This document shows positions 8,901-16,219 of a DNA stretch of 50,298 nucleotides, one piece after another; within the stretch, counting starts at the first letter, position 1, and every line of letters begins with the position of its first letter. The translations under genes and the position numbers were made by a program. The stretch is from an uncultured Peptococcaceae bacterium (GTDB lineage: Bacteria > Bacillota > Peptococcia > Peptococcales > Peptococcaceae): contig URZX01000017.1 of the NCBI GenBank assembly GCA_900552455.1, positions 1 to 50,298 on the forward strand, given 5' to 3'. The notes under the pieces are model-generated. The model did no database searches and had not been told where the DNA came from. It was given only the letters and a program-made list of their open reading frames with translations.

Positions 8901-10798
8901 TCCCATACCGCATTCCGATCAATATCGCCAATCCGCAGGATCTGGCGACGCTGAAAGAAGTGTTCGCGCCGAAGGAAGTGTACATGGTCACCGGCAGCGA
9001 CGTTGTGCAGAATGCGTCGAGCTATCGCAAGCCAGTGGAGGAGCATTCCATCCACACGATGAACCACATCATCTTCCGTCGCGGCGAGGACGCCGACGCG
9101 AGCATCGACAAGGCGCGCAAGCTCATCCGCGGCAAGGTTGCCGTGGTCGATCTGCCGCCGGAATTCCGCGACATTTCCTCGACGATGCTGCGCGAGAACA
9201 TCGATCTCAATCGCGACGTGTCCAATCTCGTCGATCCGATGGTGCAGGGATACATCTACGCCAGCGGACTCTATCTGCGCGAGCCGGAATACAAGCCGCT
9301 CGTTGACGGCAAGGTCATCGCGTTTGAGCATGTGCAGTCGCCGGACGACGCCCTGCTCACCGAGATCCACAGCGCCATTCTCGGCCGTTTCGAATACGCC
9401 GACGCCGTGCTCGATGCGCTTGTTCATTCTGGCGACGAGCTCATTTTGCTGCGCAACCAGCTCTGGCTCAATCATCTCACAGGCTTCATCCGCTATCGCT
9501 ACATGGCGCCGGAATCTCTCTACGAAGTGCTCGGCGATCTCGAGCTGGCGGATCAGGTGCGCCGCAATACCTCCGGCAAGATCCTGCTCATCAGCGGTCT
9601 CCACACCGCCAAGGACGAGCTCATTGCCGATCCGGCGCAGCTTCTGCTCACAGAGGTGCTCGCCGAAGCCTGCGCGTCTGGCTGTAGCTACGCCATGTTC
9701 TTCCCACAGGAAAACGTGCCAAGTGAATACATCATGGGCGCTGTGAAACGGCAGGGCTTTGTCTGGGCGGAGCAGATGGAGACGCGCATGCCGGTCTATC
9801 TCGTCGATATGCGCCAGCCGATCGTTGTGCTGCGCAATCTGCAGAATTTCATCAAAGAACCGCTGATCAGCGAACCGCAGGTCACGCGCGTCATCGAAAA
9901 TGGCTACCGCGATCTGCAGTCGGCGCTGACGGCGCTCTATCCTGGCGAGCTCGTGCTGATGCTCGCGTCGGAGGTCATCTTCCCGCGTATGGTGGAAAAG
10001 ATCACCGCTATCAACGGCGTGCCGAATGAAACCCTCGTGCCGCGGGTGCTCGGCGAAAATATGTGCGTGCCGTTCGGGCGCATTTTGCGCGAGCGCGTCA
10101 TTCCAAACACTGTGACGAAAACGCTCCACACCGACACCGTGTACAGCCAGGATCTTTCCGATTACACCGTTGGTCCGTTCGAGGGCTATCCACCGCTGCG
10201 CAATCAGGTGCGCATGCTCCATTCCTTTGATCGGCCGGTCATTCTTGTTGACGACATCATGAACATCGGCAAACGCTTCGCGGCTCTCGACGAATTTCTG
10301 CGCGAGGAGCAGGTGCCGATCCGCAAGATGGTCTTCGCTGTCATAACCGGCGTCGGCCGCGACCGCATGGCGCGGCGCGGCATCGACAGCGACAGCGTTT
10401 ACTATATTCCGAACGTGCGCAAATGGTACGTGGAATCGGTGCTCTATCCGTTTCTCGGCGGCGACACCGTGGACCGCGCGCGCTTCAGCAACACCGAGGT
10501 TTCGCCGTCGGTGAATCCTGTGCTGCCGTATACCGATCCGGATCTGCCAAGCGTGGAGCGCGACGCGCTGTTCCGCTTCTCGGCCTGCTGCATCCGCAAT
10601 GCGCGCGACATCTACTACGCGCTGGAGGAATGCTATCGGGCGCGCTACGGACGAAATCTTACGCTGGAGCGTCTGGGCGAAGTGATCACCGTGCCGTCGG
10701 CGCCGGATCGCGGCGAGTGCGTCACCTACGATCCAAACCTGGCAGCGAGCGTTTATCTCGATAACGATCTGAAAATGCTCGAGCGTTTGCAGAAATAA
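5966..10798 (+). CDS. Giant multidomain protein: HD phosphohydrolase, helical repeats, NadD-like nucleotidyltransferase, PRTase-like C-terminus
   Basis: The 1610-residue protein combines several nucleotide-handling parts. An HD metal-phosphohydrolase domain has AAGHDLGKFG (H216-D217) with further histidines and ANHSTWD downstream. Residues about 330-910 are helical and look like HEAT/ARM repeats. A nucleotidyltransferase of the NadD/CoaD fold follows, with GTFDPFTRSH (920-929) and ISSTMLRE (1070-1077), the two signature blocks of that family. A mixed alpha/beta segment (about 1115-1330) resembles a GNAT fold only weakly. Near the end VILVDDIMNIGKR (1425-1437) resembles the PRPP loop of type I phosphoribosyltransferases, with imperfect match. 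Three starts are possible (GTG 5957, ATG 5960, ATG 5966); AGGAG at 5951-5955 best fits 5966. No signal or membrane segment is seen. The biochemical role is unknown. The HD plus NadD combination recalls YqeK/NadD, so an NAD-related or dinucleotide substrate is my inference. Confidence 0.8.
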   Translation: MKAKKIKALVGELVAILSSQAFLDRTGLSAQRVREIAGRDFWEPVFAQIFPIRERISCAQVLEICTEPMAQISETPKEGWLSFIYDFGCSVLYPEAEKKARFEPYHAAAHFYLTVLQFLLDEERKVIAPERFVDFELLAPEEYEHFESRHEYALFLKAWRQDYVYELFRLNMEATTFKTLEHVAGVHYVAMFMARALYAVGVPIDLALVSGAAAGHDLGKFGCKPGEAVPHMHYYYTDRWFHRHNITYIGHIAANHSTWDLEPERLSVESLVLIYADFCVKQERVNGENRTRISSLKEAFDIILSKLENVDAEKHRRYQFVYSRLKDFLDYAIDLGVDTEPLDGVPVVRHEMPAVSLRNVDDTVQSLVYMGVETNIAVMHRMGAGRQFGNFLEQARSETNRRSLQVYLRLFDRYTAYTDDEQKRQTAAYLYELMMHRDGDVRVEAARLLGKTIAQFNYGYRKRYPAGMKNADSQQAFDLWWHYIGIILRPDLKLNDVQKSRIQANSKNVLSSLLQHASSEDYETFLELFLTCFDDPKHWSAEESFSLLNAVFDLPLESMSDASLTRIGRYALAWSSCDLYETRVSAWRAMHWLTFLRPKLAISQRIVDFLERQNVSGDSTLTYLKYKMMSDMGRKCDEEFNALYSVDIVPDIFLDNLQTATPWIVKAVNVRLLTDQILHDPTQHRLHIAAHLSNLLKVNDIMVVPRDAGQAMSRIFPFLRIDERNEVVMELVGALEVADARYSRYIPEYLARTLLWLPLAQLDEQIRHITGLLASANDGIVMRALDTVGYLLRHFPKYPDRFQISEEAYCHRRHVLLGAILKGMASYRENVRQEAMMVLADVFSGEEEIDMAMSEEEKYYLFTTGCRKILFLMTETGGDEFCLFARASAVSSISGFISLWRMDHKTFDVVEWSKVAFLPGTFDPFTRSHKEIVREIRDAGYEVYLAVDEFSWSKKAQPHLIRRKIVNMSVADEFHVNIFPYRIPINIANPQDLATLKEVFAPKEVYMVTGSDVVQNASSYRKPVEEHSIHTMNHIIFRRGEDADASIDKARKLIRGKVAVVDLPPEFRDISSTMLRENIDLNRDVSNLVDPMVQGYIYASGLYLREPEYKPLVDGKVIAFEHVQSPDDALLTEIHSAILGRFEYADAVLDALVHSGDELILLRNQLWLNHLTGFIRYRYMAPESLYEVLGDLELADQVRRNTSGKILLISGLHTAKDELIADPAQLLLTEVLAEACASGCSYAMFFPQENVPSEYIMGAVKRQGFVWAEQMETRMPVYLVDMRQPIVVLRNLQNFIKEPLISEPQVTRVIENGYRDLQSALTALYPGELVLMLASEVIFPRMVEKITAINGVPNETLVPRVLGENMCVPFGRILRERVIPNTVTKTLHTDTVYSQDLSDYTVGPFEGYPPLRNQVRMLHSFDRPVILVDDIMNIGKRFAALDEFLREEQVPIRKMVFAVITGVGRDRMARRGIDSDSVYYIPNVRKWYVESVLYPFLGGDTVDRARFSNTEVSPSVNPVLPYTDPDLPSVERDALFRFSACCIRNARDIYYALEECYRARYGRNLTLERLGEVITVPSAPDRGECVTYDPNLAASVYLDNDLKMLERLQK

Positions 10799-10813
10799 AA
10801 GGAGGAAATTGCT

Positions 10814-12082
10814 GTGTATTTTTATCGTGTGGACGAAACCGTCTGCTGCAGCTTTCAGCAGCTCGATCTGCCGCCGGCGGCAGCAGACGCGCGTGCGCGC
10901 GTTTCGGCCTTTCTTTTTGAGCGGTCGCTCGAGCGTTCGCGGGCGCATTTCGCTGTGAACGACGCGCTGCTGCTCTATCAACAAGAGGAGGACGCCGGCT
11001 GGCTCTCGTCGCGCGTGCTCGCAGAACGCGCAACGCGCGCGCAGGCGCAGCTTGGCGCAGTGGACGCAGAGGTGCGCGACGCCATTGCGCGTGGGCGTTT
11101 GCGCGCGGTGAACCTGCGCCATCCGCGCTGGCGGGAACTTTTGACCGTCGCAGAAACGCTGGCGCCGGGAAAAAAGCGCGTCCATCTGCTTGCCCTTGGC
11201 GATGTCGGCAGCCACATTCTCATCGGTTTGCGGCTCTTGGGCGGCGATGTGATCAGCCGCATCGGCATCTGCGATCTGAACGACAAGGTCGCCGCACGCT
11301 GGGAATTTGAAGCGAACCAGATCGCGCCGGCTTTCGCGCTCGATGCGCTGCCGCCGGTGGAGATCGTGGCGCAGGATGCGCTTTTCGACTGCGATGTGTT
11401 CATTTTCGCAGCCTCTGCCGGCGTGCCGCCGGTCGGCGAAAATGTCGGCGACGTGCGCATGCTGCAGCTGGAGAAAAACACCGCCATCATCAGCAGCTAC
11501 GCGCGTCAGGCGCGGAACGCAGGATTTCGCGGCCTTTTCTGCGAGGTTTCTGATCCTGTCGATCCTCTCGCCAAAGCGGCCTGGCGCGCCAGCAATCTCG
11601 ACGACACCGGCGTTTTCGACGGACAGGGACTGCTGCCGGAGCAGGTGCAGGGCTACGGACTCGGCGTGATGAATGCGCGCGCTGCCTATTATGCGCGCAG
11701 CGACGCTCGCTTTGCGCAGTTTCTCAGAGAAGGCCGTTGCTTCGGCGGTCACGGCAAGGAGCTCGTCGTCGCCGATTCTATCGAAAACTACGACGACGCC
11801 CTGTCGCGGGAACTCACCACGCTCGCCCTCGAAGCCAATCTGCGCATGCGCGAGCTCGGCTTCAAGCCGTTCGTGGCGCCGGCGTATTCGTCCGGCGTGC
11901 TCTCCATTTTGGCGACGCTGCGCGGCGAAGACCATTATGGCTCCGTTTTTCTCGGCGGCAGCTATATGGGCGTGAAAAACCGCACCACCCCTGCCGGTCA
12001 GCAGCACGAGATCCTGCCGCTCGCCGATGCGCTGATGGCGCGCATTCGCGCTTCCGAAGCGTCGCTTGCCGCCATTAATTGA
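10814..12082 (+). CDS. Lactate/malate dehydrogenase-like NAD-binding protein
   Basis: The 422-residue protein starts at GTG behind AGGAGG. After an extra N-terminal region of about 120 residues it has a Rossmann fold LLALGDVGSHILIGLRLLGG (GDVGS at 129-133). A loop block near 199-220 (SAGVPPVGENVGDVRMLQLEKN in pattern) matches the LDH/MDH mobile-loop region. SDPVD follows at 246-250 (NPVD in the family), and GGHGKE supplies the catalytic-type His at 313. The family LDxxR motif appears as VMNAR, so Arg is kept while the Asp partner seems lost. It probably binds NAD(H), but the substrate is unlikely to be plain lactate or malate. It lies 15 bp after the giant protein gene. Confidence 0.75.
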   Translation: MYFYRVDETVCCSFQQLDLPPAAADARARVSAFLFERSLERSRAHFAVNDALLLYQQEEDAGWLSSRVLAERATRAQAQLGAVDAEVRDAIARGRLRAVNLRHPRWRELLTVAETLAPGKKRVHLLALGDVGSHILIGLRLLGGDVISRIGICDLNDKVAARWEFEANQIAPAFALDALPPVEIVAQDALFDCDVFIFAASAGVPPVGENVGDVRMLQLEKNTAIISSYARQARNAGFRGLFCEVSDPVDPLAKAAWRASNLDDTGVFDGQGLLPEQVQGYGLGVMNARAAYYARSDARFAQFLREGRCFGGHGKELVVADSIENYDDALSRELTTLALEANLRMRELGFKPFVAPAYSSGVLSILATLRGEDHYGSVFLGGSYMGVKNRTTPAGQQHEILPLADALMARIRASEASLAAIN

Positions 12083-12112
12083 CCCTATTGTAATAGAAAG
12101 AAGATGACCTTC

Positions 12113-13216
12113 ATGAACAACGATCGTTTGCTCGTCATCGCTCCCCGCGAATCGGAGCAGGCGGAAAATCCACGGCTGGCGCGCGTGCTCGCGGCATCCC
12201 TCGACGGTCTTGCGACAGAACGCCTCACCACAGCAGCAGAGGCTGAAGCCTGGCTTTCAGCGCATCCAGTTGCAGCGGGAGAGCGTTTTGCGCGTGTGCT
12301 CTTTGTCGCCGATCTCGACAGCGACGGCGTCAATCTCGAATACAGCCGCCTGTTGCGCGTGCTGCGCGCTCAGCCTTATCTGCTGGAGGGCTGGCTCGGT
12401 GGCGTCATCGTCGACGCCAAGAGCGAGCTTTACACAAAATCGACCGCCCAGGAGCTCGTTCTCGCCGCCAATATGAGCGGCTGCGCCTTTGTCGGACGCT
12501 CCCTCGTCGAGGGTACCGGAAGTCTGCGCAATTTCACCGTCACCGCGCACAAGCTCGGCACCGACGATCTCATGCTCGCTTATATCGACAGCGCCTGCGC
12601 CCTCGTGCGCGCCATCATGGCGTTTGAAGGCTATCGCCGCGCCATGCCAAAACTCACCGTGCTGCACGCCTCCAACCACAAAACCTCGAACACTTTCGCG
12701 CTCTGGCACGCCGTTTCGAGCGAGCTTTCCGGCTTTGCCGTTGAGGAGCTCGGCCTGCGCAACGGTGCCGTGCAGGATTGCGCCGGCTGTCCGTATAAAA
12801 CCTGTCTCCATTTTGGCGAGAAGGAAAGCTGTTTTTACGGCGGCATCATGGTCGAAAACGTTTATCCCGCTGTGAAAAGTGCCGATGCCATCGTCATGAT
12901 CTGCCCCAATTACAACGACGCTATCTCCGCCAATCTCACAGCCTTCATCAATCGCCTCACTGCGCTCTATCGCAAGCGCCAGTTTACCGACAAAGCCCTT
13001 TTCGCCGTCATCGTCAGCGGCTACAGCGGCTGCGATATCCTCGCCAAGCAGCTCATCGCCGCCCTCAATATGAACAAGAGCTTTTATCTCCCCGGCCATT
13101 TTGCCATCATGGAAATGGCCAACGATCCTGGCACCGTCCTGCAACTCGACGGCATCGACCAGCGCGTTCGGGATTTCGCTCACACCATCACCCACACCTT
13201 CCGCCCGGAAGAATGA
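12113..13216 (+). CDS. Flavodoxin-like NAD(P)H oxidoreductase with cysteine cluster
   Basis: The 367-residue protein has a novel-looking N-terminal half (about 1-170) that is alpha/beta and contains VLFVADLDSDGVNLEYSRLL. It is followed by an NADPH-dependent FMN reductase/iron-sulfur flavoprotein domain: LTVLHASNHKTSNTFALW as the FMN phosphate loop, then C223-x2-C226-x4-C231-x8-C240, then VMICPNYNDAISANLTAFINRL and VSGYSGCD. The cysteine set is placed as in iron-sulfur flavoproteins, so an Fe-S cluster is likely but not proven. I chose the second ATG (12113) because AAAGAAG abuts the first ATG and is correctly spaced for the second. It is third in the operon and could supply electrons to a redox step with the dehydrogenase-like protein. 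Confidence 0.75.
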   Translation: MNNDRLLVIAPRESEQAENPRLARVLAASLDGLATERLTTAAEAEAWLSAHPVAAGERFARVLFVADLDSDGVNLEYSRLLRVLRAQPYLLEGWLGGVIVDAKSELYTKSTAQELVLAANMSGCAFVGRSLVEGTGSLRNFTVTAHKLGTDDLMLAYIDSACALVRAIMAFEGYRRAMPKLTVLHASNHKTSNTFALWHAVSSELSGFAVEELGLRNGAVQDCAGCPYKTCLHFGEKESCFYGGIMVENVYPAVKSADAIVMICPNYNDAISANLTAFINRLTALYRKRQFTDKALFAVIVSGYSGCDILAKQLIAALNMNKSFYLPGHFAIMEMANDPGTVLQLDGIDQRVRDFAHTITHTFRPEE

Positions 13217-13246
13217 TCCATGCTTTATAAGGAAAGGAGATCCACC

Positions 13247-13453
13247 ATGCAACCAGGAAAACTCTTCACAGCCCTCGGCCTCAGCGCCCTCATCACCTTC
13301 ATCCTCACCCGCTTCCTCGACGTCAGCTGCTCCGTCAGCAAAGACACCCACGGCAGCCATCCGCAAACCGTCAGCGACGCCGGAAAAAACAGCTTCGAAG
13401 GCACCTTCCAGCCAGCCATCATCAACATCAATATTTGCAGCAACAATAAATGA
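13247..13453 (+). CDS. Small single-pass membrane protein of unknown function
   Basis: The 68-residue protein starts with a short basic stretch and one membrane helix (LFTALGLSALITFILTRFL, about 5-23). A polar Ser/Asn/His-rich tail of about 45 residues follows, containing two cysteines (C29 and one near the C-terminus). The start at 13247 is chosen because GGAAAGGAG sits seven bases upstream; the earlier ATG at 13220 has none. It is the last gene before the terminator of the HD/nucleotidyltransferase operon and 30 bp from the flavoprotein gene, so it may be a membrane anchor or accessory. No family is recognised. Confidence 0.55.
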   Translation: MQPGKLFTALGLSALITFILTRFLDVSCSVSKDTHGSHPQTVSDAGKNSFEGTFQPAIININICSNNK

Positions 13454-13458
13454 GCACA

Positions 13459-13495
13459 AAAACGCCGCGACCACAGAACGTGATCGCGGCGTTTT
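13459..13495. terminator. Bidirectional terminator, left copy of a 26-bp repeat
   Basis: The stem AACGCCGCGA (13461-13470) pairs with TCGCGGCGTT (13484-13493), with T/A runs on both sides, so it serves both the operon on the left and the converging nuclease gene. Bases 13463-13488 are identical to 14573-14598. Confidence 0.85.
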
Positions 13496-13499
13496 GTAG

Positions 13500-14510
13500 T
13501 TAGTCGTTCGCCAGCACAGCTTCGAGCTGGGCGATTAGCGCTTCTTTATCAGGAATGTAATAGGTGTATTTTGACGCAAAAATTGTATTGGAGAGCCCGC
13601 CCAAAACATATTCTGCTGCAAGGCTGTCTTTGTCGGTACAGAGGATGATGCCGATTGGCGGATTGTCGTACTCGTCGTTGACTTCTGCGGCATAGTAATT
13701 CAGGTACATATTGAGTTGGCCGACAGCCTCTGGCATGAGCTTGGTCGTTTTCAGTTCGATGAGCACATAGGCGCGCAGGATCTTGTTGTAGAAAACCATA
13801 TCGACGTAGTAATGGGTGTTGTTGAGGGTGACGCGTTGCTGCGTGCCAACAAACATGAACCCGCGCCCAAGTTCGAGCAGGAATTGTTCGATCTGAGCGA
13901 CGAGTGCCGATTCAAGATCGCTTTCCATGAGCGGCTTGTTTTCTGGCAGACCGAGAAATTCAAACACGTAGGGATCTTTGATCATATCCGCAGGAGTGGC
14001 CAGCTCGATGCCTTTGTTAGCCAGGGCGCGTACGGTTTCCTTGTTGGCTTTTCCTTCGGAAAGCAGCAGCCGTTCGTAGAGTGAGGTTGATATTTGTCGC
14101 TTCAACTCGCGCACAGACCAGCCGGCGTTGATCGCTTCTTTTTCATAAAAGCTGCGTTTGTTGGCGTCGGAGATTGAGAGCAGCTCGCAGTAATGGGACC
14201 AGGATAATTTGCCAGACAGTGTCTGGCATTTTTGATAAGTGAGATAAAAAGCGCGCATATTTTGCAAATTGGAGCGTGAAAATCCACGGCCAAATTCTTG
14301 AGTGAGCGCTTTTGAAAGCTGCTTGAGCACCTGCTTTCCATAGTCGGCGCGTTCTTGATGATTCTGTTCATGCTCGACAATCATACGGCCAATCTGCCAA
14401 TAGGTCGCGAGCAGTTCTGTATTGACCTGTGTGGCGACGTGTTGGCGCGCCTTCAGGATGAGTTCCCTGATTTCTGTGAATAGATCTTGTGTGGTGGCTG
14501 GAATGTTCAT
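13500..14510 (-). CDS. PDDEXK nuclease domain protein (YhcG/DUF1016)
   Basis: The 336-residue protein is a full-length member of the DUF1016/YhcG family. The N-terminal DUF1016 domain (LFTEIRELILKARQHVATQV, LLATYWQIGRMIVEHEQ, YGKQVLKQLS, FSRSNLQNMRAFY) is followed by a PD-(D/E)xK nuclease core with YYVDMVFYN and IELKT as the D and ExK positions. Members are predicted DNA nucleases found as accessory genes and beside restriction systems; none is adjacent here. The start is ATG 14510, since AAAGGAAG is eight bases upstream, rather than the GTG at 14519. The gene stands alone between two copies of a terminator repeat, which suggests insertion into the locus as a unit. Confidence 0.85.
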   Translation of the reverse strand: MNIPATTQDLFTEIRELILKARQHVATQVNTELLATYWQIGRMIVEHEQNHQERADYGKQVLKQLSKALTQEFGRGFSRSNLQNMRAFYLTYQKCQTLSGKLSWSHYCELLSISDANKRSFYEKEAINAGWSVRELKRQISTSLYERLLLSEGKANKETVRALANKGIELATPADMIKDPYVFEFLGLPENKPLMESDLESALVAQIEQFLLELGRGFMFVGTQQRVTLNNTHYYVDMVFYNKILRAYVLIELKTTKLMPEAVGQLNMYLNYYAAEVNDEYDNPPIGIILCTDKDSLAAEYVLGGLSNTIFASKYTYYIPDKEALIAQLEAVLAND

Positions 14511-14542
14511 CAGCGTCACTTCCTTTGATCATTGATAATCTC

Positions 14543-14551
14543 AGTATAGCA
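14543..14551 (-). promoter_or_regulatory. Extended -10 promoter of the DUF1016 gene
   Basis: TGCTATACT on the minus strand lies about 33 bp before the start codon. No clear -35 is seen. Confidence 0.5.
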
Positions 14552-14570
14552 TGACCCACGAAAAATGAAC

Positions 14571-14602
14571 AGCGCCGCGACCACAGAACGTGATCGCGAC
14601 GT
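14571..14602 (-). terminator. Terminator, right copy of the 26-bp repeat
   Basis: Bases 14573-14598 repeat 13463-13488 exactly. Outside that core the stem has a mismatch (GCGAC against GCGGC), so the hairpin is weaker than the left copy. It lies six bases after the stop of the TetR-linked permease on the minus strand and should end that operon. Confidence 0.65.
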
Positions 14603-14607
14603 TTGTC

Positions 14608-15408
14608 TTAGATCGACAGGCTTTTGCGGCAGAAAATAATCCCAGCGAGGATGAAACAGAGGATGGCGGCGAGAAACAGCGCGCTGGATGAGAGAAGGGC
14701 GGAAATGTCGCCAGCGGCGAGACCGGTGGGGTCGAAGAGGGTGAAAAAGGTGGCGTATTTGAGATCGGCTGCCTTATCGCTGGTGTTGGCGAGCATTTGC
14801 AGGATGAACGCGAGGGTGGAAATGCTGGCGCTGAGACCGAGACTGAGCTTGCTGTCCGAGCAGGCTGCGGAGAAAAAGAAGCAGAGGCTTGCGATGAAAA
14901 GCTGCAGGCAGAGGAGACCGGTGTTGACAGCGAGCAGGTCCGGGATGTCGAGATCGCCTGGGAAAAAATGTTCGGCGACGAGGATCTCAAGCGCGGTTGC
15001 GAAAAGAATGAGCAGAAAGGTGCCGCTTATGAGCGCAGCGATCTGCGTGGTGACGATGCGCTGACGGCTGACTGGCGCTGCCAAAAGATAGCTCATGGCG
15101 CCGCTTGTTGTGTATCTGGCGAGGAGTCTGTCTGCGCGCAGGATGCAGAAGATCATCGGAAAAACAAGCAGGATGAAGCCATAGAGATAGGAGATCATGA
15201 AACCGAGCAGATCGGTTGCTCCGGCGGTCATGCCGACGGCGGCCATCATTTCCGGCATGGCGTCGACGTAGCTGTCGAGCAGCGCCATCATTTCCGGTTC
15301 GTACATGTAGATGATGATGCCGATGTAGAGCGCCATGACGGCGGCGAGGATGAACAGGAGCTTGACGCTGTTTTTCATTTCTCGAGCGTAAAGGGTTTTA
15401 TTGATCAT
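14608..15408 (-). CDS. ABC exporter permease (ABC-2 type)
   Basis: The 266-residue protein has six predicted membrane helices. An N-terminal segment MINKTLYAREMKNSVKLLFI is followed by a large loop with YEPEMMALLDSYVDAMPEMM, then a core with RYTTSGAMSYLLAAPVSRQRI, the cytoplasmic coupling-type turn of ABC-2 exporters. The start ATG overlaps the ATPase stop by 11 bp and is preceded by GGAGGAA. It forms the membrane half of an exporter with the ATPase encoded upstream. The substrate is unknown; TetR-linked exporters of this type often remove drugs or toxic metabolites. Confidence 0.75.
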   Translation of the reverse strand: MINKTLYAREMKNSVKLLFILAAVMALYIGIIIYMYEPEMMALLDSYVDAMPEMMAAVGMTAGATDLLGFMISYLYGFILLVFPMIFCILRADRLLARYTTSGAMSYLLAAPVSRQRIVTTQIAALISGTFLLILFATALEILVAEHFFPGDLDIPDLLAVNTGLLCLQLFIASLCFFFSAACSDSKLSLGLSASISTLAFILQMLANTSDKAADLKYATFFTLFDPTGLAAGDISALLSSSALFLAAILCFILAGIIFCRKSLSI

Positions 15409-16219
15409 TATCTGTTCCTCCGTAATAGTGAAGAAAAATGGATTCCAGATCCTGTCTGGCGGTGACGGTGACGCGGTTGCCGTCGCACGTGCCGGAAAAA
15501 TCCGCCGCGAAATCCTGCGCCAGCTCAGGCGTGTCAAGGGTGACGGTGTAGGTGCGCAGATGGCGACTGCGCAGCGTGTCGATCGTATCGGTGGCGACCA
15601 TTTTTCCCTGGCGGATGATGCCGACGCGATCGCAGGTGCGCTCAACTTCTTCAAAGATGTGGCTGGAGAGCAAGATGGTTTTGCCGCGTGCTTTTTCTTC
15701 GGCGATCAGCTGGATAAAGGTGTTTTGCATCAGCGGATCGAGGCCGGAGGTCGGTTCGTCAAGGATGAGGATCTGCGGGTCGTGCATAAAGGCGGTGACG
15801 ATGCCGAGCTTTTGTTTCATGCCCTTGCTCATTTTTTTGATCTTTCCTTTTGGGTTCAGGTCAAAACGTTCGAGCAGCTCTTTCTGGCGATTATTTTTCG
15901 GGAGATGGCGGTATCTGGTCATGAAACGGAGAAATTCTCTGCCGGTCATATCGTCGAAGAAATTGATCTCGCCGGGAATGTAGCCGAGATCGCGCTGAAT
16001 CTCAGCGCGTTTTGTCCAGCAGTCCAGCCCGCCGATGTGGCAGCTTCCTTTTTTAGGACGGATAAATCCCATGAGATGGCGGATCGTCGTTGTTTTTCCG
16101 GCACCGTTTGGTCCGAGAAATCCAAAAACTTCGCCCTCACTGACGGAAAAGGATACGTCGAAGATGCCGCGACCGGCGCCATAATCGCGCGTGAGTTGGT
16201 CGATCTGGATCGGATTCAT
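15398..16219 (-). CDS. ABC exporter ATP-binding protein
   Basis: The 273-residue ATPase has Walker A GPNGAGKTT (36-44), signature MSKGMKQK (130-137), Walker B LILDEPTSGLD (151-161) and the H-switch in LLSSH. The SKGMKQK signature and the roughly 60-residue extension after the nucleotide-binding domain are typical of drug/bacteriocin-type exporter ATPases. The start is ATG 16219 with AAGGAGG upstream, overlapping the TetR stop as ATGA. It is the second gene of a regulator-ATPase-permease operon. Confidence 0.85.
   Translation of the reverse strand: MNPIQIDQLTRDYGAGRGIFDVSFSVSEGEVFGFLGPNGAGKTTTIRHLMGFIRPKKGSCHIGGLDCWTKRAEIQRDLGYIPGEINFFDDMTGREFLRFMTRYRHLPKNNRQKELLERFDLNPKGKIKKMSKGMKQKLGIVTAFMHDPQILILDEPTSGLDPLMQNTFIQLIAEEKARGKTILLSSHIFEEVERTCDRVGIIRQGKMVATDTIDTLRSRHLRTYTVTLDTPELAQDFAADFSGTCDGNRVTVTARQDLESIFLHYYGGTDNDQ

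Noticed and set aside
7583..12007. Very long open frame of 1474 codons on the minus strand
   Set aside because: It lies antisense to the giant HD/nucleotidyltransferase gene and the LDH-like gene, has no recognisable domain, and reads as a low-complexity Arg/His/Ala-rich chain. It is a codon-bias shadow of the plus-strand genes.
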